From positions 1 to 64,000 of the forward strand of contig JASJFT010000091.1 in NCBI GenBank assembly GCA_030770425.1: a DNA stretch of 64,000 nt, given 5' to 3'. The notes below the pieces were generated by a model. It saw only the letters and a list, made by a program, of their open reading frames with translations. It made no database searches and had not been told where the DNA came from. This DNA comes from Darksidea phi. Lineage: Eukaryota; Ascomycota; Dothideomycetes; Pleosporales; Lentitheciaceae. Below, piece by piece: positions 39,471-50,633 of the stretch; the stretch's first letter is position 1; every line of letters starts with the position of its first letter. A program made the position numbers and the translations under genes.

Positions 39471-39738
39471 TATAAGACCCTAGGACTAAGTATAATTAAC
39501 TAGGAGTTATAATAGCTAAGGTAGCCTTCTAATTAACTAATAGTAGAATCGGTATATTAAAGCTATCCTAAGATAGTACTATAAGGGTATAAGAATAGAG
39601 GGTTCTTATACCCGAATAGGACTTAGCGCGCTAAATAAACTAACTAACTATTAGACTAATCCTCGAGATTACCTAATCTACTAACTAAAATAGGAAATAA
39701 GTAAAATAACTAGGTTACCTAAGGAACGGGCCGTAATA
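39471..39738 (-). repeat. 3' LTR of D (268 bp)
   Basis: On the plus strand it starts TATAAGACCCTAGG and ends GGCCGTAATA; its partner is at 47066-47333 with the same length. Confidence 0.92.
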
Positions 39739-40155
39739 TTATCTCCCTTCTAGAATAAGGCCTTGTCCTTAAGGGCCTAGTAAACGAATAATTAAAAAAA
39801 CGCTTTTAGGAAGGGGGGGGAGGAGAGGAGGGAGGTAGAAAGAATAGGTAGGTACCTATATCTATTACTCCCTACTTAAAAAACGATTTAACTAATACCC
39901 TCTAGATCGTTCTTAGAGTATATTAACGTTATATAGCTCTATATATATCTACTTATTTTACTATATAAATTATCGTCTAAAAAATATTTTTCTAATATAT
40001 ATACTATATAACGCGCTCGGCGTATTCAAAGGGCGTTATAGAATATATAAGAGGATACTAGTAACTTAGTTTTCTATATTACCTAGGAGTTATATACGCG
40101 CGGCCCTACTAAAGGGCGAGGCTTACTTCTCCCGCGTCTCTACCTATAGTAAAGC

Positions 40156-40382
40156 GAGGCTATAGGAGGGTACTCTAAGCTTAAGGGTAATTACTATAGA
40201 CTCTAGGTATTATATTATTCGTTTTAGTAGGCTATAAAGGAGAGGTATTCTAAGCTTAGGGGTAATTACCGTAAGCTCTAGGTTATATACTACCCGTTTT
40301 AGTAGACTATAAAAGAAAGGTACCCTAAGTTTAGGGATAATTATTCTAAGTTCTAGGTATTATACTACCTATTTCGACGGGC
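40156..40382 (-). repeat. three tandem 75-bp repeats in the 3' part of D
   Basis: The word CTAAGCTTAGGGGTAATTA and its RIP variants recur with its start 75 bp apart (around 40171, 40246 and 40321), within units that begin near GCTATA and end near CCGTTTTAGTAG. The period equals 25 codons, but I see no sign that the repeat is translated. It lies between the chromodomain and the 3' LTR. Confidence 0.75.
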
Positions 40383-40399
40383 TATAGAGGGTAGAGGCC

Positions 40400-43300
40400 T
40401 ATACTTAGCGTCGGCGATTTTTCTAGGTTCCTATCTTAACTAATACCTCGTCTTCTAACTAGGGGCTAAGGAACTTATCTTATAACGCGGCTTCTAGCTA
40501 CTAGGCCAGCCGTTTAGGTAGACCTAGCTTATTAGGGTACTTATTATAGAACTCTTTTACTTTTTAGGCCGCGTTTATAAAATTACTTACTAGGTAATAG
40601 GTTAGGTCTAGGTTATAGTCTATTTATTTCGTTTAATAGTAGAGCTTACTATAAACGATCCGGCTATTAAGGATATAGACTACTAGTTACTTAGGATACC
40701 CGTTTACTTCTATAGCTAGTTCTTTAGGAAGTACTTAACCGGATAATAGGTCTTATATAGCTTTACGTAATCTATTCGTATAGAAAACGTTATATACCTT
40801 TATATAAGGGGGTAACTAGACTATATAGGAGCTATATCTTTAGCTAATAATAAAATAAGATTCGTATATTTACTAGTTTAATTTTAGGCTTAGCCTTAAG
40901 GTAGTAAATTCCTTAGGTATAATATAGACTTAATCTCCTATATCGAAATCTAGGGGGTAGTATTTTTTATTAACTTATTAGCTCTAGGCTTTCTAAGCTA
41001 CTATAATATTAGCTTAGACGTAGTCGCGAACCTATTAGACTACGTTAGCTCGGGTTTTTACGAACTCTTAGGCTATTTATATAGTTATATCGTTCGGTAA
41101 TTCGGAGGGTTTACGAACGCGTTCTTACTAGTCCTAGTAGTAATAAGCCTTATAGCCGAATTCGATCTTAAATAGGGAAAATCCTATTATATCGTACGGA
41201 AGAATTACCTAGGCCTAGTCTATACTAGGTAGAAGATCGGACTAGTTATCCTAATAGAAGTTTATAAAGGGGCGTAATTATTAGTCTAGCTATTAATTAA
41301 AAACTTTCGTATTACCGTTAGTCTATAGGTAGTAGGCTATAGATAATAACTAGTTAATTTCTACGAGCCTATATAATTCTTTTATAAAGCCTAATACGAA
41401 CTATAGGTCTTAATCTAAGACTATAGTATATAGAGGACTAAAGACTCGCTATATATATATATAGTAGAGAGTAGCTACGTCTTTAGCGGTAGCGGTTTTA
41501 AAGTAGGGTAACGAGAAAGCGTATTTTAATAATCTATATATTACTACGAATATATTATCGTATTCCTTATAGTCCTTTAGGAAGCTTTTAAAGTTTATAA
41601 AGATATCTTCCTATACTTTCTTAGGTATAGGAAGTAATTTAAGAAGACCTAGGGTCTTATCTCGAGACTTATAACTTTATTAGTACTACTTATAGTTTCT
41701 TATATAACGTTTTATATTCTCGTTTATTATATTCTAATAGTATAGATCTCTTAGGAGCCTAATAGTTTTCTTTATATCTAAATAAGTAGTAATCTACGTA
41801 GTATATACCGTCTAGATAAAGTAGATCTTAAGGAACCCTACTTCGGGTATTACTAACTTCTCTTTTCGGAGAAGAAGCCTAGATAAAGTTAAGAATAGGT
41901 ATTTATATTCTTAATAGGCTAACTTTCGCTCTAGTTTAAGTATAGTATATATACGATTTTCGTAAAGTATATAGTTAAGAAGTAGATAAGAATAAGCTTT
42001 AGTTTTATACTTAAGATCCTAGATATTAGTAGTAGCTATTAAGACGGCTATTATAGTAGAGGTCTATTTAGAGGAGATAAAGACGTAAGTCCTAATAGCT
42101 TTATCTTTTTCCTTCTAAGTTTTTAACTTCTTCTATTTTCGAGAGAGGGTATTCGCGATAATATTAGCGGTTCTAAGACGATAATAAATAGTATAATAGT
42201 AGTCTACGAGCTTCTTAGCCTAGTAAGCCTATTACGGGGTTAGTTCGCGCTTAATTAAGAAATACTTTAGTACCTAGTAATTAGTAATAACTTAGAAGGG
42301 TTTATTTAGCTATAATTCTATAAGCTAAGCCCTCTATTTATTTAAATCCCTTATAACCGCGAGTATCTCTTTATTATAGATCTCGTAGTTTATTTCCGCG
42401 GACTTTATTATCTTTATAAAGTAGGCTATAGGTCGTTAGGTTCTATTATCTTAGAGCTATATAAAGGTACCTACTAGAACGTCGTCGCTTATATCGGTTT
42501 CTATATAGATTCTACGATAGAACGAGTAATATCTTATAATAACGTCCGAATATAATAATATCTTACTTTTCTTAAATATAGCTCGCTCTTTAGGTCTAAA
42601 GGTATAAAATTTTCCCTTTTATAGTAGTTAGGTAAGCGGGCGGACTATATAACTATAGTCTTTTAGCTACTTACGATAGTAGTTATAGAAGCTTAGGTAA
42701 ACTTATAGTCCTTTTAGAGTTATAGGTTCCTCCTAGTCTTTAATAGCTACTATCTTATTAGGGTTTATACGGATCCCTTTAGTACTAATAATAAAACCTA
42801 AGAACTTTACCTTAGTAACTATAAACTTACTCTTTTTAATATCGATTTATAGTCTAGTCTTCCTAAGCTTATCTAGGATTTTACTTATATATTTCTCGTA
42901 CTTAAGGGGGTCTTTTAAGTAGATTAAAATATCGTTTATATAGGTAGTATAGATCTCGTCAATTTCGTCCTTAAGTACTTAATTAATATAATATTAAAAA
43001 GTTACCGGCCTATTATATAGCCTAAAAGGTAGAATATAATATTTATAATTCCTATATTACGTCTTAAAAGTTATAAGGTCTTTTACGTCGGGGTCTAGTC
43101 TAATATAATAGAAGACTTAACGTACGTCTAGCTTAGTAAAGACCTTTACTTTAAAAAGTTATATTAGTATCTTCTTAATTAAAGGAATAGTAGTAACGTC
43201 TTTCTTTATAACTATATTAATTTTTTAGTAGTTAACGTAGAACCTCTACCCCCCTTCTAGCTTCTTAGCGAATAGAATAGATAAGGTAAAGTTAGCGTCG

Positions 43301-46300
43301 CTAGTTATAATAAAGCCCTTTTTTAGGTACTCTTCTAAGTAAGCTTTTAGTAGCTTTAGATATTTAAGGGATATATTATAGAGTAGGCTTATACTAAATT
43401 TACTTATATTATTCTTAAGGATAATTTTATAGTCGACGCCCTTCTTTTTAGAGGGTAGCTTATCTAAGTCGATTTTAGAGAAGTAGTCTAGGGTAGCTCC
43501 TACGTAACCCTCGTAAGGGAGCTTCTTTATTATTATATCTTATACGTCCTATTCTACTAAGCCTTCCGCTAAGTCTTTCGACTATCTATTTCTAATTAAT
43601 AAGTTAACTTTATATAGACTAGTAGCTTCTAGTATAACTTCTTCCTTATTTATAAGCTTCTATATATTAGAAGGCTCGAGAAAATATACGTCGAACTTAT
43701 TACTAACGACCTACCTTAATAGGTCGTTAAGAATAGATATAGCTTTCTTTTTCTTCCTATTATTTTTTTAACAATCTTATTAGCTTTTCTTAGATTTAGT
43801 ATCTCTTAAATTACTATTAGTATTACTATCTACGTTTCTCTATATTTTCTTAGGAGTAGTTTACTAGTCCTCTATTATCTATAGCGGGGCTTTAGCGGGC
43901 TCGTAGATCTCCTCTTAGAAGATTATAAGAGCTTTAATTAGAATCTCCGAACTAAGTATTAGATTCTTTCTAAATAAATAGGCCTTCTTTTATACTTTAA
44001 CCTACTAATTAATTAGGTCGTTACGATATAAAGTATCGTCCTAGTATTTCGGGTCTAGCTTTAGATCCGACTTCCCTATAATAATTAGATTATATTTTAT
44101 CTACTTTAGAGTATTATCTAGCTAGTATAAAGTCCGGTTATAATAGTTAATTAAGGACCGGGTTTACTCGAAGAATTTTCTTCTAAGTATTATATCGTAA
44201 TACCTAAGCTTATAGAAGAGGAACTAGGTAGATATATTCTTTCCTTAGATTAATAGGTTAGCTTAGATAGTTATATTAACTAAGTAACTATATTTCCTAT
44301 TAAACCTATTAAGGGGGATTAGTTTCTTTAGTCGATAGAAGACGGGCTTTAGCTTTTTCTTTACTACCTTTAAATATTTAGAGTAGACTAATAGGTATAT
44401 ACTAATATTATTATCTACTAATCCTCTTAGCCGTATAGCTAGGCTATTTACTATAAGTTAAATAGGGAGCGTAAATAATTTCGAATTAATAAGCTACGGT
44501 ATCTTAATAAGCCGTTAATAATTAAGGGGTTTAATTACTCCTATATAGACTACTAAGGAGGAGCCCTTTTCTAATAGCTTTTATTTTTTAATACTATAGA
44601 GAAGATATTAGAGTTATACTCTAAACTACTTTCCTCTTTATACGAGGAGTTTAAATAAGCTCCTTCCTTAAAATTATTAGAGAAGATAGTATTAACTTCT
44701 ACTTCTATAGTATTTTATATTATCTTATATACGATATAGTTAGGGTAGCCTCGCCGTTTATTCCTTTTCCTATAATTAAAATAATAGTCTTACTTCTTAT
44801 ACTCCTCGAAAGAGTAGTTATAAAGCTTAGGGGCGTCTTTAGAGCGAATAGACCTCTTTTCTAACTTATTAGAAAAGAATCTACTTATAATTAGCTACTT
44901 TCTCTCGGAGACGACTAATTAGTTACTTCGGACGAGCTAGACCTTTTAATACTAGTTATTCTTAAGTAGTACCCTATTAGCTAAAGTCGTATATTTATAG
45001 AGCTTACTAAAGATAGAATTATTATTATTAAATAGATCTACTTTATTTCTTAGCTTAAAGTAGAGCTTATCTACGAATTCTTCGTTCTACTAGTAGTAAG
45101 GTAGATAGACCTCTATTACTAGACGCTCGAAATCCTTAATAAAGTTACTAACTTCGTTAAATACGTTTATACGTAGTTAGCGGAATTTAACTTTTACCTT
45201 CTTCTTTATATAAAGATCTTCGTAGTATTTCTTAATATATTCTAATAGGTCTATATTAGATACGAAGTCTACTTCTTCTTCCCTAGAATTTAGTTATATC
45301 TAAATATAGTCTTTTACCGGGCCTATTAGTCGGGATATAATATAGGCTCGATAAATCTTAGCTATCTACTAGGAGGTTTCTTATATATACTAATCCTTAT
45401 TAATAGTAAGTTTCTATTCTATATCGTAGAGCTAGTTCTTTAGTTTAGGCTCTTCGTTATTCTTAAATAAGACGGGGTTAAGATAGGACGTAGTCTTCTA
45501 GGAGCTAAAGATTTATAAGAAGTTACTTTAGTAGTTCCCTATAATATCCTCCTCCCGAATAAGGACCTATATTCTATTACCTAAGGTAATAGTTACGAAC
45601 CCTAGTAAGACTAATAAGGATCTCGTAGGATAGGCGTTAGGATAGGGAGTAGGAGTATTTTCTATTTTCTTCGTAGTAAAGAATAATACCTCTAAATCTA
45701 ATAGATACTTATAAAGATTCTTATTAGGTAGGGGAGTCTATATTAGATCTAGGAATATAATTAGTTTAATAGTTAGCTTTTTTTATAAGAAGCTTAACTA
45801 GAAGGTTAGATACTAAACTAAATTCTACTAGAACTTTCCTAGGAGTTTAGGGGTTTAAAGGGGGGTATAATAAATAAGAGAAGTTCTTTAGGGGCCGATA
45901 TTTAAGCCATTTAGCTATACCGTTATAAGGGGGAGTTCTACCTCCTCTATATCTTATCTACTATTAGGGTTACGCTATAATAGCGGAGTCTTAAGAGCGG
46001 ACTTAGGGTTATACTAAGGGAGGATTATAAGTCCGGCCTTAGTATAGGTAGCCGCGGGAAAGGACTACTTAAGGTCTTTTTCTAAATTCTACTACCTACT
46101 TACGGTTCTTTAGGCTTATTAGAGCTCTTCTTATAGCTTTTTAACTTACCTTCTATAGTTATTCCTTTCCTTAGTTAATTAGTTAAACTTATCGGCCGTA
46201 GCGTTTATAAAGGCGTTCCTATTAACTATATCTACTTCTATAGTATACGCTAGCCTTTTAGCTACGATAAGACGGAGACTATTATCTATTAGGATATTAG

Positions 46301-47065
46301 TAATTAGGTTAGACCTCTTCTAGGTAGCTAGTATATCCCGAACTATATTATAGTCTAGGAGTTCTTCCTATCCTTCTATATTTATTAGGTAGGGGATTTA
46401 GGGTCTATTTTCTCCTCTAAATAATTTAACCCTCTCGGCGTACTTATCGATTTCCTCTTCGAGGCTATCTTTACTTATACTCTCCTCTTAAGGGGGGAAG
46501 ATAGCCTTAAGGGTCTAGGGGTTAATATATATATCTTTATTAACGAATATCTCTAAGGGGGTTAGTTTATAAGCCTTAGCTAGCTTTTACTAGTACGCTT
46601 CCTCTTTAGGAGAGGGTATCTTACTTCTAGCCTAGCTTTAAGACCTAGTCTAAGCTCGCGTACTTCTTACCCTACTTAGGGCTTAACTTAGAGCCTTCTT
46701 CTTTCCTTTATCTTTCTTCTATAGGGAGGCCTTATAGGAAGGTAGCTTTGAAGGGCCTACTTAACCTAGGAAGTCTACTATCTTATCGTTATACTAATTT
46801 AGTAATTTAGTTAATTATATAAAGATAAGTTAGTTATAGGGTTTAGGATATAGGCCTAACTCTATATAATACTTTTATAAGTTCCTTCTCTCTAAAGGAG
46901 GTACTAGACGCTCTAGTAATATCGGGGCTTAAAGCGGTTAGTTTTAAGGCTTACCTAAGAAAGTACCGCGTATTATCTACCCTAAGTACCGTAGACCTCT
47001 AGGGATTTTAGAGGGGTTAATATTTAGCCGCCGTCTTTAGCTAAAAGTTAGAGATCTTAGAATAA
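40400..47065 (-). pseudogene. D gag-pol with chromodomain (RIP-inactivated)
   Basis: The chromodomain region is the clearest part. On the minus strand from about 40,715 it reads a Gly-Tyr-Pro start, then Ser-Arg-Ile and a Lys-Leu-Tyr-Tyr block. It ends in Glu-Phe-Tyr-Asn-Lys-Tyr-Pro and a Leu-Pro-Lys-Arg-Leu stretch, the pattern of chromodomain ends in many fungal Gypsy elements. Reverse transcriptase is placed by its Tyr-Ile-Asn-Asp-Ile-Leu-Ile-Tyr block near 42,940. Upstream gag extends to near 47,000 and is not readable in detail; a possible knuckle lies near 44,760-44,800. Stops occur throughout. Confidence 0.8.
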
Positions 47066-47333
47066 TATAAGACCCTAGGACTAAGTATAATTAACTAGGA
47101 GTTATAATAGCTAAGGTAGCCTTCTAATTAACTAATAGTAGAATTGGTATATTAAAGCTATCCTAAGATAGTACTATAAGGATATAAGAATAGAGGGTTC
47201 TTATACCCGAATAGGGCTTAGTATACTAAATAAACTAACTAACTATTAGGCTAATCCTCGGGATTACCTAATCTACTAACCGAAATAGGAAATAAGTAAA
47301 ATAACTAGGTTACCTAGGGAACGGGCCGTAATA
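47066..47333 (-). repeat. 5' LTR of D (268 bp)
   Basis: Same ends and length as 39471-39738; followed by TAGTT and the resumed C integrase. Confidence 0.92.
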
Positions 47334-47338
47334 TAGTT

Positions 47339-48360
47339 ACTATATTTTAAAGAACTAATAATAGAAGTATCCTATAATACTATATTAGTAGTAGTAGATA
47401 AGTTTACGAAGTACGCTTACTTTATCCTATATATAAATAAAGAAAATATAGTAGAATAACTTACTTATACCTTATTAAGATATATATTTAGTAAATATAG
47501 AATACTAGATAAGATTATTTTAAATAGAGATATTAAATTTATAGTAAAGTTTTAATAAACTCTTATAGCTAAACTAGAAATAAAATATAGTATATTAACT
47601 ATCTATTATTTATAAATAGACGGGCTAACTAAATAAATAAACTAAATAGTAGAGTAATATCTTAGATATTATCTAAACTACTACTAGAATAATTAGATTA
47701 TACTTTTACCTATAGTATAATTTATATATAATAGTTCGTAATATAGTATAATAAAGATAATACCTTTCTTTATAAACTACGGAATCGAACTAAAAATATA
47801 TAAGAAACCTAGGTAACTTTAATTCTATAGCTAAAATAGAGAAGAAATAGTAAAAATTATTCTATAAATATACTAATAGCTTAAGGAAGATATAAAATTC
47901 CTTTAAAATAAAATAAGTAAGTACTATAATAAGAAGTAAAAGGAAGTACCTACTTTTAAAGAGGGAGAAAAGGTATAGTTACTATAAAAGAATATTAAGA
48001 GTAAGTAACCTAATAGTAAACTAGACTATACTAAGATTAGATCCTATAAGATTAAGAAATAAATCTTATCTATAAACTACTAACTAAGACTACCCCTATA
48101 AATAAAAATCTACTCTACGTTCTATATAAGCCTACTAGAAAAAGTACTATAGAATATTAAACTAGTAATATATAAAGTAGATATATATAGAGAAGATAAT
48201 AAAGAATAGAAAGTAGAAGAGATCCTAGATAAAAATATTAAAAACGGGAAAAACTACTATTTAATTTAATAGTAAGGGATAGATAAAAACGAAAAACTAT
48301 AGGAATAAACCTAGGAATCTAAAGATAATCTTAATTATTTTAAAAAGTTTACGGAGTACT
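47339..48360 (+). pseudogene. C integrase core and chromodomain (RIP-inactivated)
   Basis: The integrase frame resumes after D with a stretch reading Val-Asp-Lys-Phe-Thr-Lys near 47,396-47,415, typical of the region after the first catalytic Asp. It continues through an Asp-Gly-Leu/Asn-Gln region near 47,620-47,650. The chromodomain is at about 48,250-48,350: Tyr-Leu-Ile, two stops at former Gln/Trp codons, then Gly-Ile-Asp-Lys-Asn-Glu-Lys. It continues to the 3' end of the sense gene near the antisense frame. Confidence 0.8.
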
Positions 48361-48950
48361 AAAACTATAATCTCGAAGGAAACTAGAAGATAAGGTAAAT
48401 TTACCTTATAGTAAGTTAAGAAAGCTAGTCTTATCCTTAATAAGATAAGAGGCGTTTAATAAACTAGGAAGAGCGATATTATTTATAATATTATAAGTAA
48501 CGTCTAGAGTAGTTAAAGAGGTCTTTAAATCCTCCTACTACCCTAGCTATTAAAGCTCTACCTTCTCTTCGTCTAGCTTAGCTTCTAATACCTAGGATTA
48601 TACCGCTAATTTCTTATAAAGGACTATCCTCTACTTCTTTAAATAATATACTTGTATTTAAGCCTCTATTAGCTTATTAAGAAGCTCGTCCTAAGCTTTT
48701 TAAGCCTTTTCTAACTACTATTAAAGTTTCTCTTCTATATAGTTAATAAATCTTACTAATAGTAATAAGTCCTAATATATAAGTTTTACTACTTAGTATA
48801 AATAAACCTTCTAATAGTAAGACGCTAGATATATAATAAGAACCTCGTATATTAATACGAATATACGCCTTATAGTATTTATTATCTTTAGGCGAAGTAA
48901 TATATAATATTCTTAACTAAGAATAATAACTATAAGGAAATATTTTAGAG
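48349..48950 (-). pseudogene. antisense accessory ORF of family C with coiled-coil character (RIP-inactivated)
   Basis: On the minus strand, codons in register with 48724 + 3n form a frame from at least 48,742 down to a TAA at 48,349. In the middle (about 48,730-48,520) it is rich in Lys, Glu, Leu and Ala, with runs such as LEKA and DELLNKLIEA and LEAKLDEEKVEL. TAA/TAG stand where Gln would fit a heptad pattern. The only surviving TG there (48653) is an in-frame CAA Gln codon, which supports the reading. The last 37 codons before 48,403 carry no stop at all. The start is uncertain; the frame may reach the purine tract near 49,097. I do not recognise the protein. A dimerising coiled coil is an inference. 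Confidence 0.55.
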
Positions 48951-49111
48951 CCGTAATAAAGAATCTTATTAATAAGTATAATATATTCTCGAATTTTATA
49001 CGATACTATAATAGATAATAATAGCCTCTTAAGGTAGAGTCCTAATACTAATATAGTCGAATACTAGACCTAGGATAACCTTCGAGTCGAAGGTTTAAAG
49101 AGGGGAGATAA

Positions 49112-49552
49112 TATTATAAACTAAATATATACTATAAACTACTAGTAAATAGAGCTACTAGAAATCGAGCTAATTATTAGTTTTAATAAAGAATATAACG
49201 CGGACCTTATAATTAGAGAATAGGAAGTTATATAATAGATTTATACCTTAGTAAGGATAGATCTAAGGGATTATATAATAGCTTAGTAGATCTATTAAGA
49301 TAGAGCTACGGAGCTATAGCTTAGTAGATCTATAGGTATAGAGTTATAGATCTAAGGGAACTAAATTAATATATAATAATTACGAATCTCCTAGATAGTC
49401 TTCCTTCTCTATAGTTAATTTCGAATCTAGATTAATTCTTACCTATTAATATAATTAAACTATTACCTACTTATTCTAACTTCTTCTTTCCTATCTTAAG
49501 TATAAACCCCAAACGAGGCTAAATAACCCATCGGGCCTAGACCCCGTTAATA
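49112..49552 (+). repeat. 3' LTR of C (441 bp)
   Basis: Preceded by a purine tract (AAAGAGGGGAGATAA) and followed by TTCTA. It retains CA near 49,510 and 49,528 where the 5' LTR has TA. Confidence 0.9.
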
Positions 49553-50198
49553 TTCTACCTATTCTAACTTTTCTAACTTAAAGATTAAAGCTAGTTTATA
49601 ATTAAGAAGCTTATATTAATAAATATTATATTAAACTAGTTATACGCGAATATACTATTTATAAGCTTAAATAACTAATTCTTTATTCTTAGTAAACTTT
49701 AATTTAAATAAAAGTTAAGAGTACTCTTTCTTAATATAAGTAAGAGACTTATTAGTTATTACTAGACTATAAGAAATATTCTAAAAAAGATATTTACTAT
49801 AATAAGCTAAGAATAGTAATATTTTATATTTATAACTAGTAAATTAATAGTTTAAATATAATTAAACTAATAGTATTATATAACTAGAATAAAGGATATA
49901 ATAGATAAGATAAAGATAATAAGCTATAAAAGTCTTAGGACCTTTAGATATTATTAGAACCTAAAAAAAAAATAAAAAATAAGACTTAAATACTTATAGA
50001 GTAGAATATTACTTACTCTTATACCTAGGTAAAAGATAGAATAATTAAAGTACTAAACTAAGAAAAAAATTACTAATATATATACGCGGATTATAGCGTA
50101 GTATAGAAAGAATTACTAGAATAGTTAGACTACTACTAAATAGAATTATAAGAAGAGAAATATAACTTTAAAAATAAAGTTTTAAAGGGGGAAGTAAG
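49553..50198 (+). pseudogene. A3 3' terminal region behind the chromodomain
   Basis: Resumes A3 after C, matching A4 about 28,480-29,128. It holds the roughly 540-bp tail characteristic of family A, and the purine tract AAAGGGGGAAGTAAG just before the 3' LTR. In the plus strand a frame with Asp/Lys/Glu-rich composition can be traced, but no domain is recognised. Confidence 0.75.
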
Positions 50199-50633
50199 TA
50201 TTATAACCCTATATAAACTATAAAATATAGGATATTCTAAGAAGATTAAAAGCTAAGACTAGGACTTAGTTAGTAATCTAATATTATATAATAATAATCT
50301 AGTTAATCTATATCTTAGTAGATAGAGTAAATAGAGTATAACTAATAATAATCTAGTTAATCTATATCTTAGCGAATAGAGTAAGTAAAGTAAGATAAAG
50401 TAAGATAGATATAAGAGAGTAAAGGATCTCCTAGGTTTTCTATTTTAATTCTTTATAGTTAATCTTTAGTTCTTTACCTAATACTTACGAATAAGATTAA
50501 ATCTTTTCCTAAATAATTATTCTAGTAATAGAATTCGTTAACTTAATCTTAATCTATTAGAAACTAATAGTATAATAAATATTCTATTAGTTCTAATCTA
50601 GATTTCGTATAAAGATATATATAATATTTAATA
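50199..50633 (+). repeat. 3' LTR of A3 (family A)
   Basis: 435 bp; starts TATTATAACC and ends ATATTTAATA. Followed by the ATAAG duplication (50634-50638). Confidence 0.9.

Larger units (their letters stand above)
39471..47333 (-). mobile_element. D: complete family D chromovirus, minus strand, inserted in C integrase
   Basis: 7,863 bp with two LTRs of exactly 268 bp and the target duplication TAGTT at 39466-39470 and 47334-47338. It is visibly richer in G+C and CpG than families A and B, yet equally poor in CA/TG. On the minus strand: gag (about 47,000-44,500), reverse transcriptase with a Tyr-Ile-Asn-Asp-Ile-Leu block at about 42,965-42,925, RNase H (about 42,560-42,180) and integrase (about 41,950-41,000). 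A chromodomain follows at about 40,715-40,545, then a tail with 75-bp tandem repeats. The purine tract of the 3' LTR is seen as its complement at 39,739-39,752. Confidence 0.9.
34684..49552 (+). mobile_element. C: complete family C chromovirus inserted in A3, split by D
   Basis: Two LTRs of exactly 441 bp and the target duplication TTCTA at 34679-34683 and 49553-49557. Without D it is about 7.0 kb. Gag (about 35,390-36,120), reverse transcriptase (about 37,700-38,300), RNase H (about 38,600-38,930), integrase (about 39,230-39,470, then 47,339-47,900) and chromodomain (about 48,250-48,350) follow on the plus strand. A purine tract ends at 49,111. CG dinucleotides and a few CA/TG survive more often than in A and B, so frames are easier to follow. 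An antisense frame lies behind the chromodomain. Confidence 0.9.
5899..50633 (+). mobile_element. A3: complete family A chromovirus, expanded to 44.7 kb by B1, B2 and C insertions
   Basis: Flanked by ATAAG at 5894-5898 and 50634-50638. It consists of a 5' LTR (5899-6335), gag to reverse transcriptase (6336-9842), RNase H and the beginning of integrase (17414-18539), integrase to chromodomain (33455-34683), the 3' terminal region (49553-50198) and the 3' LTR (50199-50633). Joining these pieces, without the nested elements and their target duplications, gives an element of the same organisation as the uninterrupted A4. Reverse transcriptase is visible at 9741-9775, where the YxDD motif reads YLDN after RIP. 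A purine-rich tract precedes the 3' LTR (50183-50198). No intact frame remains. Confidence 0.9.
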
